This document shows positions 1-7,148 of a stretch of 8,313 bases of DNA, piece after piece. Each line of letters opens with the position of its first letter. The first letter of the stretch is position 1. Position numbers and translations under genes: made by a program. The notes beneath the pieces were generated by a model. That model had not been told where the DNA came from and did no database searches. It saw only the letters and a list, made by a program, of their open reading frames with translations. The DNA comes from CAYOMP01 sp964405075 (GTDB lineage: Bacteria > Bacillota > Clostridia > Lachnospirales > Lachnospiraceae), in NCBI GenBank assembly GCA_964405075.1, contig CAYOMP010000123.1, positions 1 to 8,313 on the forward strand, read 5' to 3'.

Positions 1-1601
1 CAATCATACACCATTGAAGACAGATACGGCAACGGACATCTTTGTGCATGTGCATTATCAATAGCATTATCAGCGTTAACTAATAACTCAATGAAATAAT
101 CCATCTGTTTCTTATATGCATCATAGAATTCATCAAAAGTCTTCATCTGAGTAACGTCGCCCGTCTGAAGTCCAACTCTATCACCATATTCATATCCATT
201 AGAAAATACCATTTCAAGTGGTCTACACATATTAAAGAATGCCGCATCATGCCAACCATCTGTCTTACCAGCCTTCTGTGGTTCAACACATCCAATAATG
301 TTGTAATCTCTGGCGTCTTCCAATGTAATTCCTCTATTTATCATAGATGGAATAATTATTTCATCATTGTAATAAGCAGGCAAACCAATACCTGTTCTTG
401 TAAGCTTAGCTGCCTTAATAAGGAACTCATCCGGGCTATTATTCCATACACGAACAGATAATGATGGAGCCGGCAACATAACGTGCATAGATGCTTCAAT
501 ACACATAAATGATAAATCATTAGTAGCATCATTGCCATTAACGTCCATACCACCAGCAATAAGGTTCTGGAATAAGCTATATCCTGCAAATCCTTCTGCA
601 GAGCTGGCATCTCTTACTTTATTCAAATCGTTGAATTTAACCCAGATACAATCCATTATTTCCTGAGCAAATTCTCTTGTAATTTTACCTTCTCTAATAT
701 CCTTTTCATAATAAGGATACATATACTGGTCAAATCTTCCTGGAGAAATTGAATGACCGCTAGACTCTGTCTGTAATAACATCTGTACAAACCAAAATGA
801 CTGACATGCCTCATAAAAATTAGAAGCACCATTTTCAGGAACCGCTGCACAATTCTTAGCGATTACCAATAATTCTTCTTTTCTAACAGGGTCAGTACAA
901 CTATTAGCCATATCCATAGCTAATTTTGTATATCTGTGGGCATAATCAATAGCCGCAGTACAGCTTATTATTACCGCATTCAAGAAACTGGCACGTCTGG
1001 CATAATCTTCATCACCAAGATTTAACTTCGCTAATGCCTCTTCTGCCTCTTTAATAATTCCTCTATAACCAATTGCAAGAACCTTGTCATACTGAACTGT
1101 TAAATGCCCAATTCCATTATAGAAATAATTTCCCGGTGTAAATACACTATGCTTCATAGCCATTAATGTTTCATCTGCCATATATGACATTGCTAATTCA
1201 CTACTTGTCTTACCCTTCCAATATTTATATGCTTCATGAAGTTTTTTCTTAGTATCTTCTGAAATAAAAAATGGATCTGCACTTCTGGTAGCAACTGTAT
1301 CAAATTCTGCCTCAAGCCACTCATATGAATATTCAGGGAATACCTGACAACCTCTAGGCTTTAGAGAATTACTACCCACAATTAGTTCATTTTCTCTAAT
1401 AGTAATAGGCAACTGTTCACATATTGCCTTAAAAGCCTTAGCTCGTCTAATTATTACCGGATCTCCTTCTGTTTCTTTGTAAGACTCCGTAATAATAACT
1501 GCTCTATCAGCTTCGATTTCTGGAAGCTCTCTGTACAAATTTTCAACTAATTTTGCAATTCTAGGACTTTTAGTGATTTCTTCATCATTATATTTGTTCA
1601 T
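1..1601 (-). CDS. B12-independent glycerol / 1,2-propanediol dehydratase, glycyl radical enzyme (partial, C-terminus missing)
   Basis: Cytosolic oxygen-sensitive glycyl radical enzyme that removes water from glycerol or 1,2-propanediol to give 3-hydroxypropionaldehyde or propionaldehyde. The visible 533 residues form an unbroken frame and follow the Clostridium butyricum glycerol dehydratase family (about 787 residues) from the N-terminus. Visible active-site signatures are GIGH (His166), SGHSIS (His283, Ser284), GCVEP (thiyl Cys438 and Glu440) and GWHD (Asp452); each matches a substrate-contact or catalytic position known in that family. The C-terminal glycyl radical loop (RVxGY) and the partner activase would lie left of the window and are not seen. 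The ATG at 1601 is chosen because AAAGGAG sits 8 bases upstream and the protein start aligns with the family. Glycerol and propanediol preference cannot be separated from this sequence. The GCVEP context makes choline lyase or pyruvate formate-lyase less likely. Its own promoter and long leader lie to the right. Confidence 0.93.
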   Translation of the reverse strand, partial: MNKYNDEEITKSPRIAKLVENLYRELPEIEADRAVIITESYKETEGDPVIIRRAKAFKAICEQLPITIRENELIVGSNSLKPRGCQVFPEYSYEWLEAEFDTVATRSADPFFISEDTKKKLHEAYKYWKGKTSSELAMSYMADETLMAMKHSVFTPGNYFYNGIGHLTVQYDKVLAIGYRGIIKEAEEALAKLNLGDEDYARRASFLNAVIISCTAAIDYAHRYTKLAMDMANSCTDPVRKEELLVIAKNCAAVPENGASNFYEACQSFWFVQMLLQTESSGHSISPGRFDQYMYPYYEKDIREGKITREFAQEIMDCIWVKFNDLNKVRDASSAEGFAGYSLFQNLIAGGMDVNGNDATNDLSFMCIEASMHVMLPAPSLSVRVWNNSPDEFLIKAAKLTRTGIGLPAYYNDEIIIPSMINRGITLEDARDYNIIGCVEPQKAGKTDGWHDAAFFNMCRPLEMVFSNGYEYGDRVGLQTGDVTQMKTFDEFYDAYKKQMDYFIELLVNADNAIDNAHAQRCPLPYLSSMVYD

Positions 1602-1860
1602 CCCCGATTCTCCTTTTCCCATAATATAGTTCTACCTTATCCAAAATTACCAGAAACACGCTTTGCGAGTTTCTCAAATTATCGCGGCACTCGTCGAAAA
1701 CCTATGTAAACATAATTTTCTCCTCGTTGCTCGCGTAAATCAATGCAGATATTTACAATCCGTTTCCCATATTCTCCAGTAGCCTTCAAGAAATTATGCA
1801 AGGCAACTACACCGGTCACTTCACATAAAATAAAATAGCCACCAATCATTATCATATCTA
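1602..1860 (-). promoter_or_regulatory. Long structured 5' leader of the dehydratase gene
   Basis: About 259 bases separate the predicted transcription start from the dehydratase ATG. The leader is richer in G and C than the flanking DNA and can form several local hairpins in the minus-strand RNA: GTAAAT/ATTTAC (1735-1756), GAAAA plus TATG with a UUUA loop (1696-1720), and a 10-position stem with one U-U mismatch and an AAA loop (1652-1674). An open frame (1679-1855, 58 codons from the first ATG) crosses it, but its ATG lies only about 5 bases from the predicted start and has no ribosome binding site. I therefore favour a regulatory RNA or intergenic repeat over a gene. I recognise no known riboswitch class. 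Confidence 0.45.
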
Positions 1861-1866
1861 CATACA

Positions 1867-1895
1867 ATTATATAAAATACCACTAGAATTGTCAA
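1867..1895 (-). promoter_or_regulatory. Perfect-consensus sigma-A promoter for the dehydratase
   Basis: On the minus strand TTGACA (1890-1895) and TATAAT (1867-1872) are separated by exactly 17 bases, which is a full match to the housekeeping consensus. Transcription would start near 1860 and run into the dehydratase gene. A promoter this strong on a catabolic gene suggests that control is exerted by a repressor, by the adjacent dyad (1902-1962) or through the long leader. Confidence 0.8.
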
Positions 1896-1901
1896 TAAAA
1901 C

Positions 1902-1962
1902 AAACACCAAATTCAAAATAAAACCACATTTTTTTATTTGTTTTATTTTGTATTCGGTGTTT
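1902..1962 (-). terminator. 23-bp AT-rich inverted repeat, candidate terminator of the ABC operon (or operator)
   Basis: Arms 1902-1924 and 1940-1962 are reverse complements at 21 of 23 positions (mismatches at 1909 and 1913, the first a G-U wobble in minus-strand RNA), with a 15-base loop. Read on the minus strand, the stem lies about 140 bases after the second ABC stop codon and is followed by a U-rich run (TTGTTTTATT), as in an intrinsic terminator. On the plus strand it is also followed by T residues. The stem has few GC pairs, so it may be weak. It ends only 6 bases before the dehydratase -35 box, so it could instead be a regulator binding site. Confidence 0.5.
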
Positions 1963-1968
1963 TTACCT

Positions 1969-1987
1969 AAAAATTATAATAATTTTT
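1969..1987. repeat. Perfect 19-base A/T palindrome
   Basis: AAAAATTAT and ATAATTTTT flank a single central base, with no G or C. It lies 6 bases right of the 23-bp inverted repeat. It may be chance in AT-rich DNA or part of an upstream promoter element. The rest of the gap up to 2102 shows only a weak GTGC/GCAC hairpin at 2060-2071 and no gene. Confidence 0.3.
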
Positions 1988-2102
1988 CTTTTATCTTTAA
2001 AACTAAAATCACGAGTGTTCTACGTCAAATCATAAACACATCTTTATTAATTCTATGTATTGTGCTTATGCACTTTTCAAGTATTTACATATTTTTACCA
2101 TA

Positions 2103-3923
2103 TTAAATACTATTTCCGGCAAACTGCGTCATATATAATTCGTAATATTTACCCTTTTGGTTTAACAGTTCTTCATGATTACCTGTTTCAACTATTTCTC
2201 CTTGCTCCATAACTATTATACAGTCTGCATCTTGTATGGTAGATAATCTGTGAGCAATAATTAAACTTGTTCTATTTTCCATTAATTTGAGCATTGCATC
2301 CTGAATCTTCTTCTCAGTTCTAGTATCAACACTAGATGTTGCCTCGTCTAATATCAATATCTTTGGTGCAGCCAAAAATGCTCTGGCGATTGATATTAGC
2401 TGTCTTTGGCCTTGAGATAAATTATAACCAGATGGTGCCAGAATAGTTTCATATCCTTTTTTCATATGTTTAATCATTCCATGGCAATTACTCTGTTTTG
2501 CTGCATTTTCCATTTGCTCATCTGTAGCATCTTCTTTTGAGTATTTAAGATTATTTTTTATACTGTCTGCAAATAGTACTGTATCTTGCAACACTATTGC
2601 TATATTTTTTCTTAATTCATTACAACCAATATCCTTAATATTAACTCCATCGATTAATATCTCTCCACTATCAACATCATAAAAACGCATAAGTAAATTA
2701 ACTACTGTAGTCTTTCCACTACCAGTAGCTCCCACCAATGCTATCTTGTGTCCTGCCCTAACCTCAAAGTTAAAATTCTTAAGTACTTGTTTTCCTTCAA
2801 CATACGAAAAATTGACATTATTGAAACTAATAACTCCCTTAGTATTTTCCATATTTTCTTTACCAGATTTATCTTCTAATGGCTCATCCATAATGGCAAA
2901 CACTCTCTCAGCACCTGCAATAGCCGTTTGAATCTGGCCATATATCTGGGCTAATTCATCAATAGGTCTGCCAAACTGCTTCGCATATACAATAAAGGCT
3001 GATATTAACCCAATAGAAATTTCTCCATTAATGGCAAAATATCCTCCAAAAGCAGCAATAATAACAAATCCTACATTGTTAATAAAATTCATAACCGGTC
3101 CCATAGAACCACCTAATATTTCAGCAGCTATACCAACCTTTGTTAACTCGTCTGAAATATCTTCAAAATCTTTTTCTATTGTTTCTTGTCTGTTATAAGC
3201 TACTACTGTTTTGTAACCGGTAACCATTTCTTCAACAGTTCCATTCAATTCACCAAGCAAAACCTGTCTTTTTCTGTAGAATCTTCTCATCGCTTTTGAT
3301 AATGATTTAGTAGCAAGTAATGTTAAAATAACTGTAACGCACGATAACAATGCCAATGGTGGACATAAATATATCATTATTCCTACTGTACCTACTACTG
3401 TCAAAACCCCTGAAAACATTGAACTTAATGACTGTGATACAGTGTTTGAAATGTTCTCAACGTCATTCGTCATCCTACTCATAATGTCCCCATGTGAATG
3501 ACTATCCAAATATTTAATAGGTAAATTAACTATATGCCCGAATAAGTCTTCTCTCACTCTCTTTACAATTCTTTGACTAAGAACCGCACTGGTCTTGCTT
3601 TGAAATAGTGTACACAAGCTATGAACTCCATATACTACCAGCATCATTACTAATATATTATCCAAATGAGAAAAATCCCCCTTTGAAATAGAATCAATAG
3701 CATTACTTTGTAATTTAGGTGCATACACCGAACATATTACAACAATCAACACTGCTGCTAAAAGGATTATTATTGTAATTTTTTCACTTGCAAAATACCC
3801 CGCTAATCTAATAAGAGTTCCTTTACTATCATTTGCCTTTTCAACCTTTTGATGACGATTCATTGGCCCGCGCATTCCAGGCATTTTCATATTCTGAGCA
3901 GTTTGCTGTTTATTATCTGCCAT
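2103..3923 (-). CDS. Heterodimeric ABC exporter, subunit with the catalytically competent nucleotide site
   Basis: Membrane half-transporter of 606 residues: a six-helix exporter domain (helices between about residues 48 and 318) followed by an ATPase domain. The N-terminus has a basic, Met/Pro-rich extension typical of one partner in Firmicutes MDR-type ABC pairs. The ATPase carries Walker A GATGSGKT (398-405), Walker B with catalytic Glu527 (ILILDE), switch His558 (AHRLST) and a non-canonical signature LSQGQ (502-506). Its Walker sites are intact but its signature is altered, so it complements the neighbouring subunit. I start at the ATG at 3923 because AGGAGGTGA ends 5 bases before it; a GTG nine bases upstream overlaps that site and cannot use it. 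The gene overlaps the end of the upstream ABC gene by 11 bases, pointing to translational coupling and 1:1 assembly. Family relatives include LmrCD, BmrCD and TmrAB. The substrate is unknown. Confidence 0.93.
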   Translation of the reverse strand: MADNKQQTAQNMKMPGMRGPMNRHQKVEKANDSKGTLIRLAGYFASEKITIIILLAAVLIVVICSVYAPKLQSNAIDSISKGDFSHLDNILVMMLVVYGVHSLCTLFQSKTSAVLSQRIVKRVREDLFGHIVNLPIKYLDSHSHGDIMSRMTNDVENISNTVSQSLSSMFSGVLTVVGTVGIMIYLCPPLALLSCVTVILTLLATKSLSKAMRRFYRKRQVLLGELNGTVEEMVTGYKTVVAYNRQETIEKDFEDISDELTKVGIAAEILGGSMGPVMNFINNVGFVIIAAFGGYFAINGEISIGLISAFIVYAKQFGRPIDELAQIYGQIQTAIAGAERVFAIMDEPLEDKSGKENMENTKGVISFNNVNFSYVEGKQVLKNFNFEVRAGHKIALVGATGSGKTTVVNLLMRFYDVDSGEILIDGVNIKDIGCNELRKNIAIVLQDTVLFADSIKNNLKYSKEDATDEQMENAAKQSNCHGMIKHMKKGYETILAPSGYNLSQGQRQLISIARAFLAAPKILILDEATSSVDTRTEKKIQDAMLKLMENRTSLIIAHRLSTIQDADCIIVMEQGEIVETGNHEELLNQKGKYYELYMTQFAGNSI

Positions 3924-5658
3924 TATCGTCACCTCCTGTCTTTAGCTGTGAATTGTAAATATCCTGATAGATTTCACTATTTTCAAGTAATTCCGCGTGG
4001 TTTCCGCAAGCTGCCATTTTTCCATTATCCATTACAACAATTCTATCTGCGTCTTTAACAGACGCGATTCTTTGGGCAATAATAATCTTTGTAATTTTTT
4101 TATAATTTTTCTTTAATTCCATATATAGATTTGCTTCCGTTTTCAAATCAAGTGCACTGGTAGAATCGTCAAAAATAAGAATTTCTGCATTCTTTAATAC
4201 TGCTCTACTAATTGCAAGTCTCTGTTTCTGTCCCCCTGATAAACTGGTTCCACCTTGTGAAACCTGAGTATTCATTCCTTCAGGTTTATTTTGAATGAAT
4301 TCCATTGCCTGAGCTGTCATTGCTGCACCCTCTATCATTTCGTCAGAGGCATTTTCATTACCCCACGCAATGTTCTCCTTGATTGTTGTACTGAATATTT
4401 CACTCTTTTGTAAGGCTATTGCTACTTTTTCACGCAAATATTTCAACTTATATTCTTTAACATTAACATCGTCAATCAATACCGCCCCTTTTGTTACATC
4501 ATAAAACCTGGGAATAAGATTAACCAAACTTGACTTGCCGCAACCAGTGGCTCCTAATATGCCAATAGTTTCACCTGGCATAATAGTTAAGTTGAAATTA
4601 TCAATAATCATTTCTTCACCAAGACCCGGATAAGTGAATGATACATCTTTAAATTCAACTTTTCCAGCAACCTCTGTATTACCATCAAAATTACCATCTG
4701 CAATCTTTGGCTCACATTCTAGTATCTCTCCAACACGTTTACCTGATGCCAAACCTCTGGATATTACTTGAAATATCATTGCCATTCGCATTACTGCATT
4801 TAGAATCTGTGAAATATATGTAATAGCTGCCATAACGTTACCCGGAGTAACCACTCCTGCTTCTACTTGAATGCCTCCAATCTTAATTATGGCAACAACT
4901 GATACATTAAGAATAATATTCATTATAGGTGTCATATGTGCTAACAATACAAGTACATTTAGCTGTGTATCTACTAATTCATTGTTAGCCTTGGCAAAAC
5001 GCTGTTTTTCATATTCTTCACGAACATATGCCTTTACTACTCTTGACCCAGATACATTTTCCTGCATTACGTTATTAACACCATCTAACTTATCCTGTAG
5101 TACAGTAAATAACGGATTTGCCTTTGAAATGAAATATATAGCACATGCAATAATTATAGGTAAGGCACATGCTACAACAATACCAAAACTAATATCCAGC
5201 TTAAGCATACACACAATTCCACCTGCAAAGAGTAGAAACGTTCTAACAAATCCTCTGATACTTTGCATTACAAAATTCTGCAATTGAGTAATATCATTTG
5301 TTACTCTAGTTATCAACGAACCGGTAGAAAAATCATCAGTCTGTTCAAAAGACATAGACATAATCTTCTTAAAAGCATCTTTTCTAATGTCATTGCCAAA
5401 ATTCTGACTGCATAAATTTGCCCAGACACCTGACATTACTCCAAAAAACACTCCAACTGCTACTAACCCAATCATCTTCAAACCGGTAACTATAATAAGA
5501 TTTAAATCTCCAACGCCACCATTAGATAAGCCAAGCACACCCTCATCAACGATAATACTCATTAATCTGGGTTGTAATAAATCCATCATTACCTCACCCA
5601 TCATAAACACTGGTGCTAACACTGCAAATAGCCAATACCGCTTAAGATATTTCCACAT
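3913..5658 (-). CDS. Heterodimeric ABC exporter, subunit with the degenerate nucleotide site
   Basis: Membrane half-transporter of 581 residues with six predicted helices (first about residues 9-30, last about 270-298) and a C-terminal ATPase. Walker A is GATGCGKS (369-376) and the signature is a canonical LSGGQ (473-477). The Walker B catalytic Glu is replaced by Asp498 (IFDDS) and the switch His by Gln529 (AQRIAS). These are the hallmark changes of the inactive site in asymmetric exporters. Its LSGGQ would complete the active site made by the partner's Walker motifs, while its own degenerate site pairs with the partner's LSQGQ. I start at the ATG at 5658, 8 bases after AAGGAG (5667-5672); an upstream in-frame GTG abuts that site. 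The gene is first of the ABC pair, 198 bases downstream of the glycosyltransferase. It may be transcribed from the regulated upstream promoter and from the internal one at 5749-5778. Confidence 0.93.
   Translation of the reverse strand: MWKYLKRYWLFAVLAPVFMMGEVMMDLLQPRLMSIIVDEGVLGLSNGGVGDLNLIIVTGLKMIGLVAVGVFFGVMSGVWANLCSQNFGNDIRKDAFKKIMSMSFEQTDDFSTGSLITRVTNDITQLQNFVMQSIRGFVRTFLLFAGGIVCMLKLDISFGIVVACALPIIIACAIYFISKANPLFTVLQDKLDGVNNVMQENVSGSRVVKAYVREEYEKQRFAKANNELVDTQLNVLVLLAHMTPIMNIILNVSVVAIIKIGGIQVEAGVVTPGNVMAAITYISQILNAVMRMAMIFQVISRGLASGKRVGEILECEPKIADGNFDGNTEVAGKVEFKDVSFTYPGLGEEMIIDNFNLTIMPGETIGILGATGCGKSSLVNLIPRFYDVTKGAVLIDDVNVKEYKLKYLREKVAIALQKSEIFSTTIKENIAWGNENASDEMIEGAAMTAQAMEFIQNKPEGMNTQVSQGGTSLSGGQKQRLAISRAVLKNAEILIFDDSTSALDLKTEANLYMELKKNYKKITKIIIAQRIASVKDADRIVVMDNGKMAACGNHAELLENSEIYQDIYNSQLKTGGDDNGR
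3929..3937 (-). promoter_or_regulatory. Strong ribosome binding site that decides the start of the second ABC gene
   Basis: The minus strand reads AGGAGGTGA here, 5 bases before the ATG at 3923 and inside the last codons of the upstream ABC gene. This rules out the in-frame GTG at 3930-3932, which lies within the site. Confidence 0.85.
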
Positions 5659-5748
5659 TTTATTCACTCCTTGTCTTCTCTTACCAAAACTAGCTGAGAA
5701 ATTTCTTATATCTAAAAATGCTTATATCATAATATTCTCACATCGACT

Positions 5749-5778
5749 ATTATATCATATTTTTCCCACCTAAGTGAA
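5749..5778 (-). promoter_or_regulatory. Possible internal promoter for the ABC pair
   Basis: On the minus strand an extended -10 box, TGA followed by TATAAT (TATAAT at 5749-5754), lies 18 bases after TTCACT (5773-5778, 4 of 6 matches to the -35 consensus). Transcription would start near 5742, giving about an 84-base leader to the first ABC gene. This would let the exporter be made without the glycosyltransferase. Confidence 0.5.
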
Positions 5779-5798
5779 ACACGCTTTTGGTGATTCAC
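5774..5798. repeat. Nine-base dyad overlapping the internal -35 box
   Basis: GTGAAACAC (5774-5782) and GTGATTCAC (5790-5798) are reverse complements except for one position and enclose a 7-base loop. The dyad covers the candidate -35 box at 5773-5778. There is no following U-run in the minus-strand RNA, so an operator or a processing hairpin fits better than a terminator. Between it and the glycosyltransferase stop (5857) I see nothing else. Confidence 0.4.
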
Positions 5799-5856
5799 AT
5801 AGCTTTCACAGTCATCTAAACTCTTGCAAGCAGGTAATTCTTTTAATTTCTTCACA

Positions 5857-7017
5857 TTACATAGTAACTTCTCCACCAGCATATACAAAGTGTTCGATTT
5901 CATTAACTGCAAATTCCGTACCATATGCCTTTTTTGAATATTCTCTAAACAATCCTACATTTTTCTGAATAGACAAATTGTTTATTGTTTCAACACTAAG
6001 TCTTAAAATTTCTTCAGGCGATGCTGTTATTTTCATTACCTGTCCAAGATTCAACTGCTTTACTCTCTTTGCAACAGTAGGCTGATCTGTAGCTAATGGG
6101 GTAACAATCATAGGAACTCCAAAATGCATTGCTTCATTTACACTATTCATTCCTCCATGTGTAATAAAAAGTGCAGATTTTTGTAAAATTTGTAACTGTG
6201 GTACAAAGGGATAAATTCTAATATTATTTGGTAATTGTCCAAAATCAGCTATATTTACCTTTTTTCCAACTGAAATAATCACATTATATGGACTCCCCTC
6301 AAATGCCTTAATACAATTTATATAAAATCTCTTTGCATTATTTAGCATAGAGCCTAACGAAATATATATAATTGGTCTTTCAAAATCATCTAATTCGAGA
6401 ACATCTGACTCCGAACGCCCTTCGATAGAAGGTCCAATAAATTTGTACTGATGTTTAGAAAAATCTCCTTCATTAATTTGAAATTCTTTCGTTGTAAATA
6501 TGAAATTGAGTTTTGCCGGATTATAAATAATTTCCCTTAACATATCAGATTCTTTAATTTTAAAATCACCTAGTAACCGTTTTGTCATTAATCTTGCAAT
6601 CTTTTTAGATTTCAATAATCCCATAAGAGGTCCACCAGTATTAATTATCTCAGATAATATCTGGTTATTAAGTGCAAATGTTGAGAATAGGCGCACCGCA
6701 GGTATTTGCAGTTCGTCAGCTATAAACTTTCCAGGAAAGAAAAGCATTTCATAAATTAAACACTCATAGTTCCTACCATACTTTAACGCAGTACTATACG
6801 CAGCCTTAAATGATAAACATCGCAATTCAAGCTCTGTAGGTATTTGTGGAAAATCTTCATAGGGAATACACCTTGCTCCTGCTGCTTCTATTTGACTTTG
6901 CCATTGCCTTGATAATATAAAATCCACCTTATGACCTCTATTCACAAGTGCTTTTGCTATCCCTAACAAGGGATTGATGTGACCTGAAAAAGGTAAACTA
7001 ACCATCAGTATTTTCAT
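5857..7017 (-). CDS. MGT/YjiC-type glycosyltransferase (GT1 family, GT-B fold)
   Basis: Cytosolic enzyme of 386 residues that probably moves a sugar from a UDP-sugar onto a small lipophilic acceptor, as in macrolide-inactivating and flavonoid-modifying bacterial GT1 enzymes. The N-terminal half carries the acceptor-side SGHINP motif with the presumed catalytic base His13. The C-terminal half carries SLGS (220-223) and the nucleotide-sugar signature with FVPQ (271-274), HGGMNS (from His287), Glu295, and DQP (from Asp311). The acidic partner of the catalytic His, usually Asp in a YDS-like context, appears as Glu90 in YEM. Length is normal and no membrane segment is seen. I start at the ATG at 7017 because GGAGGC (7025-7030) lies 7 bases upstream; the longer TTG start overlaps that site. 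It is divergent from tetR and followed by the ABC pair, which supports a modify-and-export role. The acceptor and donor sugar are not known. Confidence 0.88.
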   Translation of the reverse strand: MKILMVSLPFSGHINPLLGIAKALVNRGHKVDFILSRQWQSQIEAAGARCIPYEDFPQIPTELELRCLSFKAAYSTALKYGRNYECLIYEMLFFPGKFIADELQIPAVRLFSTFALNNQILSEIINTGGPLMGLLKSKKIARLMTKRLLGDFKIKESDMLREIIYNPAKLNFIFTTKEFQINEGDFSKHQYKFIGPSIEGRSESDVLELDDFERPIIYISLGSMLNNAKRFYINCIKAFEGSPYNVIISVGKKVNIADFGQLPNNIRIYPFVPQLQILQKSALFITHGGMNSVNEAMHFGVPMIVTPLATDQPTVAKRVKQLNLGQVMKITASPEEILRLSVETINNLSIQKNVGLFREYSKKAYGTEFAVNEIEHFVYAGGEVTM

Positions 7018-7033
7018 AAAAACCGCCTCCAAA

Positions 7034-7049
7034 TGTCACTCTTGTGACA
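7034..7049. promoter_or_regulatory. Perfect palindrome, likely TetR operator
   Basis: TGTCAC and GTGACA flank 4 bases and are exact reverse complements. The site overlaps the -35 box of the tetR promoter (7042-7047) and lies immediately downstream of the predicted start of the opposing glycosyltransferase transcript. This is the usual placement for a TetR-family repressor that controls itself and a divergent operon. Another GTGACA copy lies at 7125-7130. Confidence 0.7.
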
Positions 7050-7070
7050 GTTATGATTATACTGTATAAT
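7042..7070 (+). promoter_or_regulatory. Promoter of the tetR gene
   Basis: TTGTGA (7042-7047, 4 of 6 matches to the -35 consensus) and a perfect TATAAT (7065-7070) are 17 bases apart. Transcription would start near 7077, leaving a 5' leader of about 72 bases. The -35 lies inside the palindrome 7034-7049, so repressor binding should shut off this promoter. Confidence 0.65.
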
Positions 7071-7089
7071 GAAGATACTACAATGTCAA
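7061..7089 (-). promoter_or_regulatory. Promoter of the glycosyltransferase-ABC operon
   Basis: The minus strand has a perfect TTGACA (7084-7089), then 17 bases, then TACAGT (7061-7066, 4 of 6). A better TATAAT on the same strand (7056-7061) is 22 bases from that -35 and 16 bases from a poorer one (TTGTAG). Either way transcription would start around 7049-7054, directly at the palindrome 7034-7049. Confidence 0.6.
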
Positions 7090-7148
7090 CGTTCCTATTT
7101 TAAACGCTACAAATCAAGAAAAATGTGACACTATGGAGGCAAAAAAAT

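Noticed and set aside
249..850. Short frames on both strands inside the dehydratase region
   Set aside because: They are shadows of the continuous dehydratase frame, which carries all the conserved active-site motifs.
4871..5287. 138-codon plus-strand frame
   Set aside because: It is antisense to the transmembrane domain of the first ABC subunit, has no ribosome binding site and no recognisable domain.
5727..5924. 65-codon minus-strand frame overlapping the end of the glycosyltransferase
   Set aside because: It overlaps the glycosyltransferase C-terminus in another frame, has no ribosome binding site at any start after that gene's stop, and crosses the dyad and candidate promoter at 5749-5798. 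The glycosyltransferase already has its normal length, so this is not a frameshifted tail.
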